A DNA stretch of 56,214 nt from Collinsella sp. 4_8_47FAA (GTDB lineage: Bacteria > Actinomycetota > Coriobacteriia > Coriobacteriales > Coriobacteriaceae): positions 277,929 through 334,142 of the forward strand of contig NZ_KN214135.1 of assembly GCF_000763055.1 (NCBI RefSeq), given 5' to 3'. The translations under genes were made by a program, and so were the position numbers. Positions 1 through 7,268 of this stretch are shown here, in pieces (position 1 is the first letter of the stretch; every line of letters starts with the position of its first letter). Under the pieces are notes generated by a model. The model did no database searches, was not told the DNA's origin, and saw nothing but the letters and a program-made list of their open reading frames with translations.

Positions 1-298
1 GCGGGGACTTCGACCTGATCCCGAACTCGGCCATAGCGTCGGCCTTCGCCATCCCGCCGTCGACCACGGCCGACGCCGCGGCGACCCTCTGCTCGAATGT
101 GTACCTGGATTGTTTCCCGCCCATGGACAGCAGCGCCTCGCTTCCGAACGCCCGGTATACCCACTGCCATTCTCTCACGGTCTCGCGGGGGACGGACAGG
201 GCCTCGGCCGCCGGCTTGCAGCCGACGCCGGCGTCGAAGAGCTCGACGGCCCGCCTCCTGGACTCCAGGTCGTGCTTCACCCTGAGGTCTATACTCAT
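1..298 (-). CDS. IS3-family (IS150 group) transposase OrfA, partial
   Basis: This is the N-terminal 99 codons of an InsJ-like OrfA; the rest lies beyond the window edge. OrfA supplies the DNA-binding helix-turn-helix part of IS3-family transposases and is normally fused to the OrfB DDE catalytic domain by programmed frameshifting. Two consecutive HTH-like modules are visible: one around RAVELFDAGVGCKPAAEAL with VPRETVREW, and a second around FEQRVAAASAVVDGGM. This two-module layout is typical of IS150 OrfA. The ATG at 296-298 follows the subterminal hairpin of the IS. The visible coding sequence is identical to the copy at the right end of the window. Confidence 0.8.
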   Translation of the reverse strand, partial: MSIDLRVKHDLESRRRAVELFDAGVGCKPAAEALSVPRETVREWQWVYRAFGSEALLSMGGKQSRYTFEQRVAAASAVVDGGMAKADAMAEFGIRSKSP

Positions 299-346
299 GG
301 AAAACCTCCCATTTCCCGATGTCCAAGAAATGGGAGGCAGTTCACA
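1..346 (-). mobile_element. IS150-like insertion sequence, 5' part, truncated by window edge
   Basis: The terminus is at 346 (TGTGAACTGCC read on the minus strand), and the element runs leftward off the window. It has a subterminal hairpin built on CCTCCCATTTC, then the OrfA start. The sequence appears identical, in inverted orientation, to the element at 55744-56214 over the shared part. The 5'-TG terminus and the OrfA type fit the IS3 family, IS150 group. The far end and OrfB are not visible. The insertion point lies in the centre of a GTCCC-type palindrome whose surviving arm is at 347-366. Confidence 0.8.
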
Positions 347-366
347 GGCACCTTTGTGGTGGTTTT
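347..366. repeat. Surviving half of a GTCCC-type palindrome next to the IS
   Basis: The sequence GGCACCTTTGTGGTGGTTTT directly follows the IS terminus. It matches one arm and half the loop of the intact palindrome at 698-734. The other half is presumably on the far side of the IS, outside the window. Confidence 0.6.
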
Positions 367-396
367 GCCGCAATGGTTCAACCGCGGTCCCAAAAC

Positions 397-614
397 GTCT
401 CGATCTGTAACAGTTAGAACCCATTTTCCGGTCTATCTGTTACAGATCGAGACATTCAAATCCCCCTTAAGGGAAAATCTCAATCTGTAACAATAACTCG
501 GCAAAATCGGTCCCAGATGTTACAGATTGAGACAAAGGGACGGCGCGGTTCGGAAGTATCTCAATCTGTAACACCTAGCCCACTTTTAACGGTCCAGTTG
601 TTACAGACGTAGAC
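397..614. repeat. Array of six 16-bp repeats in alternating orientation with 23-25 bp spacers
   Basis: Six copies of RTCTCRATCTGTAACA alternate in orientation at 397-412(+), 438-453(-), 477-492(+), 518-533(-), 558-573(+) and 599-614(-). Start-to-start distances are 41, 39, 41, 40 and 41 bp. Adjacent +/- pairs form three 57-bp inverted repeats with 16-bp arms and exactly 25-nt loops. The first pair is perfectly complementary, and the last repeat is the most degenerate (three changes). Loops are mostly different but share a CGGTC element in their 3' half. The links between pairs (454-476 and 534-557) are unrelated to each other. A terminator for the plus strand follows at 635-667, so the array could be transcribed rightward. 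Repeats are shorter than in CRISPR arrays and no cas genes are present. The function is unknown. Confidence 0.85.
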
Positions 615-631
615 AAACCGGCAGACAACGA

Positions 632-668
632 AAGCGGCAACGCCCGTGATGGACGTTGCCGTTTTTCT
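632..668 (+). terminator. Rho-independent terminator after the alternating array
   Basis: CGGCAACG at 635-642 pairs with CGTTGCCG at 654-661 around an 11-nt loop and is followed by five Ts. No plus-strand gene precedes it. It would therefore end a transcript reading through the array or out of the region now occupied by the IS. Its minus-strand reading has only a weak T run for the DeoR gene. Confidence 0.7.
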
Positions 669-697
669 ATTGAGAAAACTACTCGGTTTTCGATACT

Positions 698-734
698 AAC
701 CACCACAATGGGGACAGGCGCCTTTGTGGTGGTT
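698..734. repeat. GTCCC-loop palindrome (intact form of the IS target)
   Basis: AACCACCACAA at 698-708 and its perfect complement at 724-734 enclose a 15-nt loop that reads CTGTCCCC on the minus strand. It lies between the array terminator and the DeoR stop codon. It is the intact counterpart of the half-palindromes next to both IS copies. Confidence 0.75.
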
Positions 735-758
735 TTGGCCTTAGCCCGTCCCCTGCTG

Positions 759-1505
759 TTAGACCGTGATGACGTTGTCCATTGCCCGGTACTTGGCGGG
801 GACCTCGCCTGCGGTAATAATCGTTGCGTCGCGGAAGTCCGCGAACTTGACGGGCGCCACCATGCCAAATTTACTGGCGTCCGAGATTACGAAGCGCTTG
901 GCTGTATGGCGCATCGAGATACGCTTTACTTGCGCCTCCTCGATATCGGGCGCCGTGAAGCCCTGCTCGGCGGCAATGCCGTTAGAGCCCCAAAAGCCAC
1001 AGTTGAAGTTGTAGCGGTCTAAGGTTGCCAAGGCATCGGGGCCAACGAGCGCCTCGGTTTCGGGTTTGAGCTCGCCGCCCAGCACCACGGTACGCATGCC
1101 GCGCAAAGCAAGGCGTTGAGCATGAAGCACGGAATCGGTCACATAGGTGACATCTTCAAGGTGTGGAAGATGCTCGATGAGCTTGAGGGTCGTCGAGCCC
1201 GAGTCGATGTATACAAAGCTCTCGGGCTCCACAAGCGCCGCCGCACGGGCGCAGATACGCTCCTTGTCGTCGTTATGGAGGTCGCTGCGCTCATTAAGCG
1301 TTAGGTCGCGCGTCACGTGCGCGCGCTCAAGACTCGTCGCTCCACCGTGGACCTTGGCGATGCGGTGCGCTCGGTCGAGCGTCTGCAGGTCGCGCCGAAT
1401 GGTAGACGCCGTCACGCCCAGGGCCTCAGCAAGCTCCGGCACGGTAACCGAGCCAGCCTGCTGCACCATCGACACGATCGCGTTGAGCCTATCTTCCGCT
1501 AGCAT
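759..1505 (-). CDS. DeoR/GlpR-family transcriptional regulator
   Basis: This 248-aa protein is a DeoR-family repressor, a cytoplasmic DNA-binding protein whose C-terminal sugar-phosphate sensor releases DNA on effector binding. An N-terminal winged HTH spans about residues 5-56 (VPELAEALGVTASTIRRDL) and ends in the family VHGGA motif. The sensor domain carries DSGSTT at 101-106 and GGELKPETEALVG, both standard for DeoRC. Length is normal. The start at 1505 lies 3 bp after the oxidoreductase stop, so the two genes form an operon. A helically phased GC-repeat region upstream of that operon (2649-2767) is a plausible autoregulatory operator. The effector cannot be read from the sequence. Confidence 0.88.
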   Translation of the reverse strand: MLAEDRLNAIVSMVQQAGSVTVPELAEALGVTASTIRRDLQTLDRAHRIAKVHGGATSLERAHVTRDLTLNERSDLHNDDKERICARAAALVEPESFVYIDSGSTTLKLIEHLPHLEDVTYVTDSVLHAQRLALRGMRTVVLGGELKPETEALVGPDALATLDRYNFNCGFWGSNGIAAEQGFTAPDIEEAQVKRISMRHTAKRFVISDASKFGMVAPVKFADFRDATIITAGEVPAKYRAMDNVITV

Positions 1506-1508
1506 CGC

Positions 1509-2588
1509 TTACTCCTCCTCGGGGTACACGACTCCCCAGTCGGCGCGAAGCTTGGTCATCAGCTCCATAACATCAGAAGCATAGCCCAGAAGCTCGCACT
1601 TCGAATCATCGCCGGCAACGGCCTTCTCCAGGTCGGCCATCTCGTAGCACAGAGCGTATGCCTCGGTGCCAGCGTGGACCTCCTCACGGCGACCGTCCGC
1701 AGTCCACACGATGGTCGCATGGTCGGCGCGCGGATACTCGTTGACCTCGATATAGCATTTGTCGAAGCTGATAACCGAACGCTTGGGCTGCTTGGAGTGG
1801 AGCGTAAGGCTCACCACGCCCAGCTGCTGCTCGGCGTTACGGCAGACAATGCCACTCGCGACGTCAACGCCGGTCTCACAGGTGTTGCCCAGAGAGACGA
1901 CCTCCACGGGTTGACTGGCCATAAACAGGCGCATGACAGACAGGGCATACACGCCAATGTCGAGCATGGCGCCGCCGGCGAGACTACGGTTGTAGAACCG
2001 GTTGGTCAGGTCCCCGTACTCCTTATAGCTGCCAAAGTTGAGCTGGGCGAGGTTCATGCGACCAAAGTCGCCCGCATCCATGCGGCGGCGCAGCTCCTGA
2101 TACAGCGGCATGTGAAGCACCGTGGTGGCGTCCATAAGGACGACGTTGTGCTCGTCGGCGATGGCACGCGCCTCGTCGAGCTCAGCGGAATTGAGGGTAA
2201 TGGCCTTCTCGCAGAGCACGTGCTTACCAGCTGCCAGAGCGGCTCGCAGGTAGGTGATATGCGTGTTGTGCGGCGTGGTGATATAGACGGCGTCGATGTC
2301 CGGATCGGCGTAGAGGTCCTCGACCGTCTCGTACACCTTCTCGACGCCATACTGCTCGGCAAAAGCCTGGGCTTTGGAAAGCGTACGGTTGGCGACACCC
2401 GCGAGCTTGCGGCCGGCCAGCGCGAGGGACTGGGCCATTTGGTTGGCGATAACACCGCACCCGATCACTGCCCAGCGAAGCTCGGGAGCCGTAAAAATGT
2501 CGTTTGGGAACGGCTGATTCTGGACCGAGGCAAACGCCGCCTTTGCGGCTGCCTCGGCGTCGAGCGGAGCCTGTTTGGAATCTGCCAT
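1509..2588 (-). CDS. Gfo/Idh/MocA-family NAD(P)-dependent oxidoreductase
   Basis: This 359-aa protein belongs to the Gfo/Idh/MocA family of sugar and polyol dehydrogenases. After about 35 poorly conserved residues, the Rossmann motif AVIGCGVIANQMAQSLA binds the dinucleotide. CEKAITLN corresponds to the family EKP segment, here with Ala in place of Pro. The C-terminal half is the substrate-binding alpha/beta domain. The ATG at 2588 has AGGAGG seven bases upstream. It is the first gene of a two-gene operon with the DeoR regulator, so the regulator probably controls use of the substrate, likely a sugar or sugar acid. The substrate is unknown. Confidence 0.85.
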   Translation of the reverse strand: MADSKQAPLDAEAAAKAAFASVQNQPFPNDIFTAPELRWAVIGCGVIANQMAQSLALAGRKLAGVANRTLSKAQAFAEQYGVEKVYETVEDLYADPDIDAVYITTPHNTHITYLRAALAAGKHVLCEKAITLNSAELDEARAIADEHNVVLMDATTVLHMPLYQELRRRMDAGDFGRMNLAQLNFGSYKEYGDLTNRFYNRSLAGGAMLDIGVYALSVMRLFMASQPVEVVSLGNTCETGVDVASGIVCRNAEQQLGVVSLTLHSKQPKRSVISFDKCYIEVNEYPRADHATIVWTADGRREEVHAGTEAYALCYEMADLEKAVAGDDSKCELLGYASDVMELMTKLRADWGVVYPEEE

Positions 2589-2648
2589 GATGTGCCTCCT
2601 GAGTCATCGGAAGTCCTTCATTTCTAACAACCCTATAGTCGCACAATT

Positions 2649-2767
2649 GCGCGCGTATCTGCTCGTGTTTGCGTGCTTATTTGCTTATCGGTCATTATTT
2701 AGCCATAGTTGGCAGATGTTTGCGCGGTTATGCGCATTATCGCGCAAGCCTATGCGCGTAAATGCGC
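2649..2767. promoter_or_regulatory. Helically phased GCGC/TGC repeats, putative DeoR operator
   Basis: GCGC tetramers start at 2722, 2732, 2742, 2754 and 2764, a nearly exact 10-bp period. A degenerate extension (TGCGCG, TGCTC, TGCGT, TGCTT) occurs at about 2648, 2660, 2670 and 2682. All copies would face one side of the helix. The region lies 60-180 bp upstream of the oxidoreductase-deoR operon. DeoR-family proteins often use several direct repeats, so this is a candidate operator. That assignment is inference. Confidence 0.5.
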
Positions 2768-2873
2768 ATGCAACGATCCTTGTGAAACAGAAAGGTGCGG
2801 AACACCATAGCCCTAAAAGACAGAGCCAGCTGTATTACTTCACCCCTCTGGGGGCACCAGACATCAAAGGACC

Positions 2874-2926
2874 GTCCCAAACTGCCGGCAAAAAGGGAAC
2901 GTCCCTATGTGCCGGCAGTTTGGGAC
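2874..2926. repeat. 17-bp inverted repeat with GTCCC-containing loop
   Basis: GTCCCAAACTGCCGGCA at 2874-2890 pairs perfectly with 2910-2926 around a 19-nt loop containing AACGTCCC. It belongs to the small GTCCC hairpin group. The rest of 2768-3000 holds no gene that I can support. Confidence 0.75.
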
Positions 2927-3000
2927 AGTCCCTAAGTGCCGCTTTCGTTGAAGCCTATCCAAGATGGCCAGATATACAAATCTAAAGACTGTCCCTATCA

Positions 3001-3091
3001 ACTAGCCGTTTAAGAACGTCCCCAACGACTAGTCATTTAAGTCTGTCCCCAATGAGTGCAAACACTCATTTAAGTCTGTCCCCAATGAGTG
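3001..3091. repeat. Three chained GTCCC-loop hairpins
   Basis: Three successive units share the loop TAAGNNYGTCCCC (3011-3023, 3038-3050, 3071-3083) but have different arms. These are ACTAGcCGTT/AACGaCTAGT in unit 1, TCATT/AATGA in unit 2 and CACTCATT/AATGAGTG in unit 3. The junctions between units are themselves palindromic (ACTAGT, and AATGAGTG...CACTCATT). They lie just downstream of the rplX terminator. Confidence 0.75.
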
Positions 3092-3095
3092 GGGA

Positions 3096-3136
3096 TAGAA
3101 AAAGGCCCGGGTGCCGTGGGGCATCCGGGCCTTTGC
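3096..3136 (-). terminator. Terminator of the rplC-rplX operon
   Basis: A 15-bp stem (AAGGCCCGGGTGCC paired with GGCATCCGGGCCTT, one G-T pair) is followed on the minus strand by TTTTTCTATC. It lies about 25 bp after the rplX stop and shows that the operon really ends here rather than continuing to rplE. Confidence 0.9.
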
Positions 3137-3160
3137 TAGCAACTTGATGTTGCGGGCAAC

Positions 3161-3466
3161 TTAGAACTTGTGGCCGCACTTCTTGCAGACGCGCAGCTTG
3201 TTCTTGCCGTCCTTCTCGTGACCGACGCGGGTAACCTTACCGCACTCGGGGCAAACGAGATTGACGTTGGAGGCGTCGATGGGAGCCTCCTGCGAAACGA
3301 TGCCGCCCTGCTGGTTGGCAGCGTTGGGCTTGACGGCCTTCTTGACGACCGAAACGCCCTCGACAACGACCTTGTTCTCGGCGGGGAGAGCACGCAGGAC
3401 AACGCCCTGCTTGCCGCGATCCTTACCAGAGAGAACCTGGACCTTATCGCCCTTCTTGATATACAT
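3161..3466 (-). CDS. rplX: 50S ribosomal protein L24
   Basis: This 101-aa protein is L24, a large-subunit assembly-initiator protein that binds the 5' domain of 23S rRNA. It opens with the KOW motif ([18 protein letters not shown]), and its C-terminal region has CPECGK and CKKCGH, the paired cysteines of the zinc-binding form. It is the last gene of the operon, 13 bp after rplN. A strong terminator follows, whereas in most bacteria rplE, rpsN, rpsH and rplF come next. Confidence 0.97.
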   Translation of the reverse strand: MYIKKGDKVQVLSGKDRGKQGVVLRALPAENKVVVEGVSVVKKAVKPNAANQQGGIVSQEAPIDASNVNLVCPECGKVTRVGHEKDGKNKLRVCKKCGHKF

Positions 3467-3479
3467 ATATCTCCCCTAA

Positions 3480-3848
3480 CTACAGGGTCTCGGGAGCGAG
3501 CGAGACGATCTTCATGTACTTCTTGTCACGAAGCTCGCGAGCGACAGGCCCGAAGATACGGGTGCCGACGGGCGAACCATCGTTGTTGATGACAACGCAG
3601 GCGTTCTCATCAAAGCGAATGTAGGAGCCATCCTTGCGGCGGATCTCCTTAACGGTGCGAACGACGACGCAACGGACAACGTCCTTCTTCTTGACGTTGG
3701 CGCCAGGGGTAGCCTCCTGGACAGCACCGATGAACACATCGCCGATGCCTGCATAACGACGCTTGGAACCGCCAAGCACCTTGATGCAGCGAATCTTGCG
3801 AGCGCCGGAGTTGTCGGCGACGTTCAGCATGGTTTGCATCTGAATCAT
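3480..3848 (-). CDS. rplN: 50S ribosomal protein L14
   Basis: This 122-aa protein has normal L14 length and carries the diagnostic N terminus [19 protein letters not shown] and the C-terminal [17 protein letters not shown]14 sits at the subunit interface of the 50S particle and contacts L19 and 16S rRNA. GGAGGA lies nine bases before the ATG. A 118-bp gap separates it from rpsQ, unusually wide for this cluster, and holds no visible gene; an internal promoter or processing site is possible there but not evident. Confidence 0.98.
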   Translation of the reverse strand: MIQMQTMLNVADNSGARKIRCIKVLGGSKRRYAGIGDVFIGAVQEATPGANVKKKDVVRCVVVRTVKEIRRKDGSYIRFDENACVVINNDGSPVGTRIFGPVARELRDKKYMKIVSLAPETL

Positions 3849-3966
3849 GGTAGATGTTCCTCCGAACTAAGAACCGAAGAGAGGTGCGCTGCCTTTAGAC
3901 GGCCTGTGGTATGCAAGCCAGGCATACGCACATCTTCGGAAACGTACAAGTCGTAAGAGCGACTGC

Positions 3967-4227
3967 TTATTTAGCGCGCTCGACGACCTCGATGAGGCGC
4001 CAACGCTTCATCTTGGACATAGGACGGGTCTCCATAACGCGGACGGTGTCGCCCACGCCAGCCGTGCACTCCTCGTCGTGAGCGTGCAGCTTCTTGGAGC
4101 TGGTCATCATCTTGCCGTACTTGGGGTGACGCTTGCGCTCGGTGATGGTGACAACAATGGTCTTGGCACCGGAGACGGAGGTAACGACACCCGTACGGAC
4201 CTTACGCGAGTTACGCGAATCAGTCAT
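3967..4227 (-). CDS. rpsQ: 30S ribosomal protein S17
   Basis: This 86-aa S17 is a primary 16S rRNA-binding protein of the 30S body. RKVRTGVVTSVSGAKTIVVTI and the segment ERKRHPKYGKMM identify it. Length is typical. It lies 16 bp after rpmC in the conserved order rplP-rpmC-rpsQ-rplN and is translated from the same transcript. Confidence 0.97.
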   Translation of the reverse strand: MTDSRNSRKVRTGVVTSVSGAKTIVVTITERKRHPKYGKMMTSSKKLHAHDEECTAGVGDTVRVMETRPMSKMKRWRLIEVVERAK

Positions 4228-4243
4228 GTTCTCTCCTTAGGTC

Positions 4244-4459
4244 CTACTCGGCGACAGCGGACTTCTCCGCTGCGATCTCACGGGCGCGCTGCTCCGTGAG
4301 GACGCGAGCGATGTCCTTCTTCACGGTGTTGACGCGAGCGGTGTTGTCCAGCTGGCTGGTGGCCATCTGGAAACGAAGGTTAAAGAGCTCGGCGCGCATT
4401 TCCTTCAGCTTCTCAACGAGCTGAGCGTCCGAGAGCTCACGAATCTCTGCGGGCTTCAT
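4244..4459 (-). CDS. rpmC: 50S ribosomal protein L29
   Basis: This 71-aa L29 is a small helical protein near the peptide exit tunnel that forms part of the SRP and trigger-factor docking site. The diagnostic pattern is ELSDAQLVEKLKEMRAELFN, then LRFQMATSQLDN and VKKDIARVLT. Its ATG overlaps the rplP stop (TAATG), which implies translational coupling. Confidence 0.97.
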   Translation of the reverse strand: MKPAEIRELSDAQLVEKLKEMRAELFNLRFQMATSQLDNTARVNTVKKDIARVLTEQRAREIAAEKSAVAE

Positions 4460-4962
4460 TAGTTCTCCTCCTTGGCGGCGGCGGCGTCCTCAGCAGCCCA
4501 CTTGGCCTCGAGAGCGGCCTCCTCAGCCATCTCCTTCTCGATGCGCTGCTCAGCGTTCTTGGCAGCAACTATCTTGGTCTTGATGGGAAGCTTGTGCTGT
4601 GCAAGACGCAGAGCCTCGCGAGCGACCTCCTCGGGCACGCCCTTGACCTCGAACATGATGCGGCCGGGCTTGACGACGGCCACCCACTCCTCGGGGTTAC
4701 CCTTACCAGAACCCATGCGAGTCTCGGCAGGCTTCTTGGTGATGGGCTTATCGGGGAAGATCGTGATGTAGACACGACCGCCACGCTTCATGTAGCGGGT
4801 CATGGCAATACGAGCGGCCTCGATCTGACGGTTGGTGATCCAATGGGCCTCGAGAGCCTGGATACCAAACTCGCCGAAATGCAGCTCGGTATTACCCTTG
4901 GCCTGGCCCTTCATGGAGCCACGCTGCACCTTGCGGTGAAGAATACGCTTAGGGGCAAGCAC
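4459..4962 (-). CDS. rplP: 50S ribosomal protein L16
   Basis: This 167-aa L16 organises the A-site region of 23S rRNA. It starts [15 protein letters not shown] and contains the usual [15 protein letters not shown] segment. The conserved part ends near residue 135, and about 30 extra Ala/Glu-rich residues follow, making it longer than the usual 137-140. The start is GTG (4960-4962) overlapping the rpsC stop as TAGTG. Its Shine-Dalgarno sequence lies inside the last rpsC codons, so translation is coupled. Confidence 0.97.
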   Translation of the reverse strand: MLAPKRILHRKVQRGSMKGQAKGNTELHFGEFGIQALEAHWITNRQIEAARIAMTRYMKRGGRVYITIFPDKPITKKPAETRMGSGKGNPEEWVAVVKPGRIMFEVKGVPEEVAREALRLAQHKLPIKTKIVAAKNAEQRIEKEMAEEAALEAKWAAEDAAAAKEEN

Positions 4963-5672
4963 TACTGACCCCTCCTCTCGGAGTTACGACGACGAGGACG
5001 GGAAGAGCCCTCGAGTGCAGGGTTGGGAACAGGCTGGCCCGGGAGCTTCTCGCCCAGGTAGATCCAGACCTTCACGCCGCAGGCACCCATGGTGGTGCTG
5101 GCGACAGCCGTGCCGTAGTCGATCTTGGCACGGAGGGTGTGCAGAGGCACGCGACCCTCACGGTACCACTCACGACGGCCCATCTCGGCACCGCCGAGAC
5201 GACCGGAGCACTGGATACGGATGCCCTTGGCGCCGGCCTTGCGGGCGGACTGGACAGCCTTGCGCATAGCGCGACGGAAGGCAACGCGGCCCTCGAGCTG
5301 CTCAGCGATGGACTGAGCAACGAGGTTGGCGTCGAGCTCGGGACGCTTGATCTCGACAACGTCGACGGAGAGCTGGCCCTTGGAGACGCCAGCGACCTTC
5401 TCGAGCTCGGTGCGGAGGGTATCGATCTCGGCACCCTTCTTACCGATGACAACGCCGGGGCGAGCGGTGAGGATGATGACCTTCACCTTGTCGCCAGCGC
5501 GCTCGATCTCGACGCGGGAGACAGCTGCGCGGGAAAGACGCTTCTCGAGGTACTTGCGGATCTCGAGATCGTTACCGAGGGTCTTAGCGTAATCCTTCTC
5601 TGCGAACCAGCGGGAGCGCCAGTTCTCGGTGATGCCAAGACGGAAGCCGGTGGGGTAGACTTTCTGACCCAT
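4962..5672 (-). CDS. rpsC: 30S ribosomal protein S3
   Basis: This 236-aa S3 lies in the 30S head at the mRNA entry channel and contributes to helicase activity there. [13 protein letters not shown] at the N terminus, the KH-domain [12 protein letters not shown], and the C-terminal [23 protein letters not shown] region are all diagnostic. It starts 6 bp after rplV and is coupled to rplP by overlap. Confidence 0.98.
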   Translation of the reverse strand: MGQKVYPTGFRLGITENWRSRWFAEKDYAKTLGNDLEIRKYLEKRLSRAAVSRVEIERAGDKVKVIILTARPGVVIGKKGAEIDTLRTELEKVAGVSKGQLSVDVVEIKRPELDANLVAQSIAEQLEGRVAFRRAMRKAVQSARKAGAKGIRIQCSGRLGGAEMGRREWYREGRVPLHTLRAKIDYGTAVASTTMGACGVKVWIYLGEKLPGQPVPNPALEGSSRPRRRNSERRGQ

Positions 5673-5678
5673 ACAGCT

Positions 5679-6050
5679 TTACGCCTCCTTTCGAGGAGCA
5701 ACGACGACGGTGATGTGGGAAGTACGCTTCAGAATGCGAGAAGCGGAACCCTTGGCGCGGGGACGGATGCGCTTAAGCGTCGGACCCTCGTCAACATAGG
5801 CAGCGGCGACAACCAGGTTGTCGGCACGCAGACCGTTGTTGTTCTCGGCGTTCGCAACGGCGGAACGGAGAACCTTCTCGACATCCACGGCGACGGCGCG
5901 GTCGCAGAAGTGGAGGATGTCGAAGGCCTGAGCAACAGGCTTGCGGCGGATCAGATCGACCACCAGGCGGGCCTTGCTGGGGGAAACACGCACGTACTTA
6001 GCGACGGCGCGAACCTCGGTGGCCTCAGTTTCAATAGACTTAGTTGCCAT
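5679..6050 (-). CDS. rplV: 50S ribosomal protein L22
   Basis: This 123-aa L22 has a long hairpin that lines the nascent peptide tunnel and contributes to macrolide and stalling-peptide response. [19 protein letters not shown] and the C-terminal [16 protein letters not shown] segment, which includes the tunnel hairpin, identify it. Length is slightly above the usual 110-115 because of the N terminus. It lies between rpsS (14 bp upstream) and rpsC. Confidence 0.97.
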   Translation of the reverse strand: MATKSIETEATEVRAVAKYVRVSPSKARLVVDLIRRKPVAQAFDILHFCDRAVAVDVEKVLRSAVANAENNNGLRADNLVVAAAYVDEGPTLKRIRPRAKGSASRILKRTSHITVVVAPRKEA

Positions 6051-6064
6051 TTACGGTTAACCCC

Positions 6065-6325
6065 CTATTTGGCCTTGTGGCCACGGAACGTACGAGTCGG
6101 CGCGAACTCGCCGAGCTTGTGACCAACCATGGACTCGGTAACATACACGGGCACATGCTTGCGGCCGTCGTGGACGGCGATGGTGTGACCAACCATCTCG
6201 GGGAAGATGGTGGACGCGCGGGACCAGGTCTTCACGACGTCCTTCTTGCCAGCCTCGTTCATCGCGGTGATACGCGAGAGAAGGCGAGTCTCCACGAACG
6301 GGCCCTTTTTGAGACTTCTGCTCAT
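6065..6325 (-). CDS. rpsS: 30S ribosomal protein S19
   Basis: This 86-aa S19 binds with S13 in the 30S head and contacts A-site tRNA and bridge B1a. It starts [16 protein letters not shown] and ends [13 protein letters not shown], the standard signatures, and is a little shorter at the C terminus than the usual 92-93 residues. It follows rplB by 32 bp in the conserved rplB-rpsS-rplV order. Confidence 0.97.
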   Translation of the reverse strand: MSRSLKKGPFVETRLLSRITAMNEAGKKDVVKTWSRASTIFPEMVGHTIAVHDGRKHVPVYVTESMVGHKLGEFAPTRTFRGHKAK

Positions 6326-6357
6326 AAGTGCTTTCTCCTAAAACTCGGTATCCGAAA

Positions 6358-7188
6358 TTACTTCTTACGGCGACGAATGATGTGCTGGTTCGAGACCTTC
6401 TTCTTCTTGCGCGTACGAAGGCCCTTCGTCGGCTTACCCCAGGGGGTAACGGAGGGACGACCAGAGGTGTGGTTCTTGCCCTCGCCACCGCCGTGCGGGT
6501 GGTCGACAGGGTTCATGACGGTACCGCGGACGGTCGGGCGCACGTTCATGTGACGCTTACGGCCGGCCTTGCCGATGACGATGTTGGAGTGATCGGCGTT
6601 GCCGACCTCACCGACGGTGGCGCGGCAGGTAACGAGGATGCGGCGCATCTCGGAGGAAGGCATACGGACGATAGCGTACTTGCCCTCCTTACCCATCAGC
6701 TGGCAGGAGTTACCGGCGGAACGGGCGATAGCAGCGCCCTTGCCCGGCTGGAACTCGACGGCGTGGATGAGCGTACCGACGGGGATGTCGGCGAGGGGCA
6801 GAGCGTTGCCCGGCTTGATGTCGGCGTCAGAACCGGACATGATGGTCTGACCGACCTCGAGGCCCTTGGGGGCCAGGATGTAGCGCTTCTCACCGTCAGC
6901 GTAGTGCAGCAGAGCGATGCGAGCGGAACGGTTCGGATCGTACTCGATCGTGGCAACCTTGGCGGGCACGCCGTCCTTGTTGCGCTTGAAGTCGATCACG
7001 CGGTAACGACGCTTCACGCCGCCGCCCTGGTGGCGGGTGGTGATGCGGCCGTTGTTGTTACGACCGGCCTTCTTGGGCAGGGGCTCGAGAAGAGACTTCT
7101 CGGGCTTGGTGCAGGTGATCTCGGAGAAGTCGGAGATCGTCTGCCAACGCCTACCAGCGGAGGTCGGCTTAAGGTGCTTTACAGCCAT
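6358..7188 (-). CDS. rplB: 50S ribosomal protein L2
   Basis: This 276-aa L2 is needed for subunit association and peptidyl transferase assembly. I chose the ATG at 7188 ([15 protein letters not shown]) because it matches the family N terminus and has AAGGGA upstream; the frame remains open 25 codons further but that part lacks homology. [16 protein letters not shown] appears here as [16 protein letters not shown], containing the conserved active-site-proximal His. A 179-bp gap upstream separates it from rplW and carries a promoter-like block and a hairpin, so it may have its own promoter. Confidence 0.98.
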   Translation of the reverse strand: MAVKHLKPTSAGRRWQTISDFSEITCTKPEKSLLEPLPKKAGRNNNGRITTRHQGGGVKRRYRVIDFKRNKDGVPAKVATIEYDPNRSARIALLHYADGEKRYILAPKGLEVGQTIMSGSDADIKPGNALPLADIPVGTLIHAVEFQPGKGAAIARSAGNSCQLMGKEGKYAIVRMPSSEMRRILVTCRATVGEVGNADHSNIVIGKAGRKRHMNVRPTVRGTVMNPVDHPHGGGEGKNHTSGRPSVTPWGKPTKGLRTRKKKKVSNQHIIRRRKK

Positions 7189-7268
7189 TACAATCCCTTT
7201 CAATAGGAATCCGTTAGCCATCGCAGACAGGGATTCGAGGTTCTGCCTCGGGTGCGATGACACCGGAC

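Noticed and set aside
397-614. CRISPR array
   Set aside because: Repeats are 16 bp and alternate in orientation, spacers are 23-25 bp, and no cas genes are present.
397-614. Integron attC sites
   Set aside because: The three 57-bp inverted repeats resemble attC in size, but they are only about 23 bp apart with no cassettes, and GTTRRRY/RYYYAAC core sites are not evident.
2575-2985. A 136-codon plus-strand frame in the oxidoreductase upstream region
   Set aside because: It overlaps the start of the oxidoreductase gene and the phased repeats, and its sequence is repeat-derived.
7215-7260. A tRNA T-arm-like stretch upstream of rplB
   Set aside because: GAACCTCGAATCCC is suggestive, but no acceptor, anticodon or D-arm could be fitted.
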